IMG/VR virus record: IMGVR_UViG_3300036851_000281
Coordinates: 1 to 39,280 of that record
Strand: one strand, 5' to 3'
Origin: a virus
DNA length: 39,280 bases
Part shown: positions 36,231 to 39,280 of the stretch, in pieces
Position numbering within the stretch: position 1 is the first letter of the stretch
Layout: each line of letters starts with the position of its first letter
Made by a program: the position numbers and the translations under genes
Notes under the pieces: model-generated
Told to the model about the DNA's origin: nothing
Seen by the model: only the letters and a program-made list of their open reading frames with translations
Database searches by the model: none

Positions 36231-36966
36231 TGCTGACCTCTTCTCGCTCCTCGACGACTCGCCTGAAGGCGTTGAGCGCGTCCGTGCCGGACAGGCCGGC
36301 GGTTGATTCGGACCACTGCTCGCGGAGCCGTCGCGACACGGCCGGCAGCTGCGACCCGTCGTAAGCCGGCTCTGGCGTGCAGGAGCAGTGGTCGTGGGCC
36401 TGAAAGTCGGCGCCCGCCTGGCTGCGGTAGGCCGGGCCCCGGGTGGCCAGCATCGCGCAGAAGGCGCACGGCCGACTCGAGGTGACGCGCTGCCAGCGCG
36501 GCCGCGCTGGGTCGCGTGCCATGCCCTCCAGCAGGGCCCGCCGGCCGCCGGCCAGCACCAGCGAGCCGGAGGCGCCGGCCACGCGCACGAAGCCGTTGCG
36601 GCGGGCCGCCTCGGGCGGTAGGCCGGCCCGGCGCGCGTTGAGGGTGCCCAGCAGGCCGGCGCCGCGCAGCGAGCTGCGGATGACATCCGGGTCCAGCGGC
36701 GCAGGCAGTGCGCGCCGCAGCGTGCCGTCGACGCCCTCGATCGCCCGGAAGGTGGCCAGGTAGGACGACGCCAGCCCAGCCGAGTCGGCGTGGCGGGCGC
36801 GGAGCAGGACCTCGGCGGCAGCCACGAAGGCGTCGAAGGTGGCGAACTCGGTGACGTCGAAGAGCGGCCACAGCAGCGCCAGGTCGCGGAGCAGCGCGGC
36901 GCGCAGGGCGAGCTGCGCCAGGCGGTGCTGCTGGGTCAGCAGCGCGCCCTCAGGGGTCCTAGCCAC
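36208..36966 (-). CDS. MuF-like minor head protein (252 aa)
   Basis: Start GTG at 36966 overlaps the glycosyltransferase stop by 8 nt. Helical N-terminus (QHRLAQLALRAALLRDLALL), C-terminal signature SRPCAFCAMLATRGPAY, then FQAHDHCSCTPEPAY, the CxxC...HxHCxC pattern of MuF/SPP1 gp7-type proteins. These bind the portal inside the capsid and may be ejected with DNA. No toxin domain is attached. Confidence 0.85.
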   Translation of the reverse strand: MARTPEGALLTQQHRLAQLALRAALLRDLALLWPLFDVTEFATFDAFVAAAEVLLRARHADSAGLASSYLATFRAIEGVDGTLRRALPAPLDPDVIRSSLRGAGLLGTLNARRAGLPPEAARRNGFVRVAGASGSLVLAGGRRALLEGMARDPARPRWQRVTSSRPCAFCAMLATRGPAYRSQAGADFQAHDHCSCTPEPAYDGSQLPAVSRRLREQWSESTAGLSGTDALNAFRRVVEEREEVSSAGDRVA

Positions 36967-37660
36967 CGATCGCGCTCCGCGCGGTGTCGACGAGCTCGGG
37001 CGGCCAGTGCTGGGCCAGCAGCGGCCATGGGTCGCGGTGCTCGCTGACGCCCCACTTTCGCACCAGCGCGTCATAGCGCGTGTTGTGCGGCGTGCCGCGA
37101 AAGCTGATGTGCTGAAAGCGGTGCAGGTCGCGCAGCCCCCACACCACCGCCCCGTCCAGGCCCTTGCGCGTCGAGCGGTCGGTGGCCCGGTTGATCCGGT
37201 CCTTGGCCGGCCGGAAGCCAGAGCGCTCGAGGCGCGAGCGGTGAATCATGTACGGCCCCGCCCCGTTGTCAGGTGCCACCTCGAGGTGTGCCAGCGCCCG
37301 CGGCGCGACCGTGCACAGGAAGGTGGCGGTGCGGATCACGTCCGGGTCGGGCAGCGGCCAGAAGTAGGCCGGGTCGACCCAGCTGTCGGAGCCGACCGGC
37401 ACCACCCACTCGGCGCCCTGGCGGCAGGCGTGCTCAGTGCCGTCGTTGAAGCGCCGCCCCAGCCACTGGTTGTCGCGCTCAACGGTGTCGAAGCCGGCGG
37501 CCCGGGCCAGCTCGAGATTCTCGTCGTCGGCGACCACCACGCAGTGCGCCTCGATGCCGTGGCGGGCCAGCTCCTCGATCGTCTGGCGCCGCTGCTCGAA
37601 GCACACCGCCGACAGGGCGAGGCGACGCCACGCCGGCGTCACGAACCACAGGCTGATCAC
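36959..37660 (-). CDS. GT2-like glycosyltransferase in the head operon (233 aa)
   Basis: Start GTG at 37660 overlaps the portal stop (GTGA). GT-A features: ISLWFVTPAWRRLALSAVCF, CVVVADDENLELARAAGFDT, and a DxD-like VPVGSDSWVDPAYF (about residues 94-107). Acceptor side: GAGPYMIHRSRLERSGF. No membrane segment. Similar enzymes sit between portal and MuF in some actinophages and are thought to glycosylate virion proteins; that target is inferred. Confidence 0.75.
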   Translation of the reverse strand: MISLWFVTPAWRRLALSAVCFEQRRQTIEELARHGIEAHCVVVADDENLELARAAGFDTVERDNQWLGRRFNDGTEHACRQGAEWVVPVGSDSWVDPAYFWPLPDPDVIRTATFLCTVAPRALAHLEVAPDNGAGPYMIHRSRLERSGFRPAKDRINRATDRSTRKGLDGAVVWGLRDLHRFQHISFRGTPHNTRYDALVRKWGVSEHRDPWPLLAQHWPPELVDTARSAIGG

Positions 37661-39033
37661 AGCCCGGCGCCGTTGCCCCCTGCCGCCCCGGCGGCGACCC
37701 CCGCCTGGCGCTCGAGCAGGTTCTGCAGGTTGGCGAAGGCGTCGCCCTCGCCGGCGCTGGCACGCCAGCGCTCGACGTCCTGCTGACTGACGCCCGGGAT
37801 CCGCTCCCACAGCTCCCTGGCCGGCACGCCGAGCATGGTGGCCAGCTTGCCGAGCCCGTCGACGATGGCCGCGAACGAGCGGGCCGAGGTGTCGCGCCAA
37901 ATGACCTGCGCGCCGTCGGGCACCTCGATGCTGGCCAGCGCGGCGGCCAGCCGCAGCGTCTGCTCGTGGGCCTCGCCGAGCACCGTCTGGCGGTCGTCGA
38001 CCTTGCGGTCGCGGCTGGCCTCGGCGGCCGCCAGCGCCTCGGCCGACAGGTTGATCAGCTCGCCGATCAGCTCGTGCGCCGGCGTCTGCGACAGGGTCGC
38101 GGCGTGCCGCAGCGAGGCCTCCCGGCTCTTGATATAGCCCTCCAGGTTTGTGGCCTCGAACTCGCCGAGCTTCATGCGCTCGGGGTCCTCGTCGAAGGTC
38201 ATCATCCGCGCCGCCCCGACCTTCGCCTTCTGGTCCTCGCTGTCGGGCACCCAGCCGATCGCCCAGCGCTGACGGAAGGCGGCATAGTGCTGGGCGATGA
38301 GCAGGTTGAAGGTGATCAGGTCGATCTGATCCTGAATGCTCATCAGCGGCGCCACCTGGCCGGCCACCAGCCGGCTGCGGCGCCCGGGCCCGACCCGCGA
38401 GTCGTCGCTGGGCTCGTCATCGTCGTCGAGGTCCTCGCGGTCGAGGTAGCGCACGATCGGCGTGACTTCACTGCGGTGCTCGAGCTGGTCGGTGAGCTCG
38501 AAGGCGTCGTCGGTCCGGCGCAGGACGTAGACCGCCGCGTCGTCGTAGAGGCGATAAACCGTCTTCGAGCGCCGCTCGAGGGCGTGCACCGGCCAGTCGG
38601 GGTCGTCGCCGTACTCGGCGATCAGCTTGCGCGGCGAGACGCCCCGGATGACCGGCACCGGATCGCCGGGCAGCACGACCGCGTAGGCGGTGCCGTAGGC
38701 CAGCGCCGCGCGGTGAATGCCGGCCTGCCGCGCGTCCAGCCGATTGGCCTGCCAAATGTCCCAGACGCTGGAGTTATCCGCCTCGCGCTGACCGCGAAAG
38801 CCCTCGACGAAGAGCGACTGCGTCAGCGACTCGACGACGATGTCGATCACGTTGACCCGCGCGATGCGGGCCATCTCCTTCACCTCGACCGGCGAGGCGG
38901 CCGGGATCACGTCGGGCAGCCGCTGGCGCCCGGTGGCGTAGCGGCGAACGTCGTCGAGCTTGCCGCGGTCCGCCTCGTGGCGCTTGTGGAGCTCCTTGGC
39001 GGTGCTCTGCACCTGCTCAGCGGTCAGCGCCAT
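37657..39033 (-). CDS. Portal protein (458 aa)
   Basis: SPP1 gp6-like portal: dodecameric ring for DNA entry and exit. Features: RVNVIDIVVESLTQSLFVEG, ADNSSVWDIWQANRLDARQA, AALAYGTAYAVV, MSIQDQIDLITFNLLIAQHY, and a long C-terminal helix with SAEALAAAEASRDRKVDDRQ. ATG at 39033 has GAGGAGG. It follows terL by 9 bp. Confidence 0.93.
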   Translation of the reverse strand: MALTAEQVQSTAKELHKRHEADRGKLDDVRRYATGRQRLPDVIPAASPVEVKEMARIARVNVIDIVVESLTQSLFVEGFRGQREADNSSVWDIWQANRLDARQAGIHRAALAYGTAYAVVLPGDPVPVIRGVSPRKLIAEYGDDPDWPVHALERRSKTVYRLYDDAAVYVLRRTDDAFELTDQLEHRSEVTPIVRYLDREDLDDDDEPSDDSRVGPGRRSRLVAGQVAPLMSIQDQIDLITFNLLIAQHYAAFRQRWAIGWVPDSEDQKAKVGAARMMTFDEDPERMKLGEFEATNLEGYIKSREASLRHAATLSQTPAHELIGELINLSAEALAAAEASRDRKVDDRQTVLGEAHEQTLRLAAALASIEVPDGAQVIWRDTSARSFAAIVDGLGKLATMLGVPARELWERIPGVSQQDVERWRASAGEGDAFANLQNLLERQAGVAAGAAGGNGAGL

Positions 39034-39042
39034 GCATCCTCC

Positions 39043-39280
39043 TCACCACGCCACGGCCTTGCCGGTGCGCTTCTTGCGTCGCTGGCGACTCGCCGGGAGG
39101 GCGAGGTAGGCGCGGCGGGCCATCCGCGACAACGTGCCGGCCGCCAGGGCATCGACTTTGCGCTTCGACTGGCGATGCTCCTTGCCGAAGGTCACGCCCC
39201 AGGCGTTGACCCGCTGGCGCGCGTTGTGGACGTGCTGACGCACGCGTGGGTTGGCGTCATGGCGGAATGCCCGCTCGACG
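39043..39280 (-). CDS. terL: Terminase large subunit, 3' part (second copy at the contig end)
   Basis: Same frame as 1-1572; bases 39097-39280 duplicate 1-184. Unique sequence 39043-39096 supplies the last 17 codons (ending KKRTGKAVAW) and the TGA. It joins the left-hand part without a break when the terminal repeat is collapsed. Confidence 0.93.
   Translation of the reverse strand, partial: VERAFRHDANPRVRQHVHNARQRVNAWGVTFGKEHRQSKRKVDALAAGTLSRMARRAYLALPASRQRRKKRTGKAVAW
39097..39280. repeat. Right copy of the 184-bp contig-terminal direct repeat
   Basis: Matches 1-184 except T39157 (C at 61). Confidence 0.95.

Overview
This window looks like one complete temperate siphovirus genome with very high G+C (roughly two thirds by eye), assembled as a linear contig with redundant ends. 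Bases 1-184 recur at 39097-39280 with a single mismatch, and the terminase gene reads through the joint, so the unit genome is about 39,096 bp and circular or circularly permuted as assembled. The host is probably a high-GC bacterium. The portal, MuF, P22-like coat and ReqiPepy6 Gp37-like tail proteins point to Actinomycetota-type phages. The Thr-Pro-rich lipoprotein and linkers would also fit Chloroflexota. The sequence alone does not settle this.

Layout. Almost everything is on the minus strand and reads right to left. A divergent control region (about 22434-22543) separates a plus-strand XRE-like repressor from a minus-strand Fis-type HTH gene. Leftward from there runs the early unit (22.4 to 7.5 kb): small proteins, a cytosine-5 methyltransferase with a broken frame, a RecB-like nuclease, an SSB-tailed zinc protein, a Gp3-like protein, a RepA-type ATPase, RusA, a glycosyltransferase/SGNH hydrolase/acyltransferase cassette, excisionase, tyrosine integrase, ASCH, a PolX-like nucleotidyltransferase, an attP carrying the 3' half of a tRNA-Asn gene, and several tiny genes. 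At 7381-7512 there is a promoter-like site followed by a strong intrinsic terminator, an arrangement like lambda PR'-tR'. Beyond it lie all late genes in one direction: lysis (7.35 to 4.8 kb), tail appendages (4.7 to 3.1 kb), two HNH nucleases, terS and terL, then across the joint portal, glycosyltransferase, MuF, scaffold, coat, a Stealth-type transferase, connectors, tail tube, chaperone pair, tape measure, and a large baseplate protein with a glycerophosphodiesterase-like domain (39.0 to 24.3 kb).

A short plus-strand island (22544-24374) holds the repressor, a small membrane protein and a GT87-like membrane glycosyltransferase. It looks like a lysogenic-conversion cassette whose last gene runs into the tail genes from the opposite side.

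The most striking theme is glycan chemistry: four different glycosyltransferase-type proteins plus an SGNH hydrolase and a left-handed beta-helix acyltransferase, spread over the structural, early and lysogenic modules. Other notable points are a G8-tract frameshift in the methyltransferase, an att region with five copies of a 10-bp site, a repeat cluster before terS, and a likely frameshifted tail chaperone.
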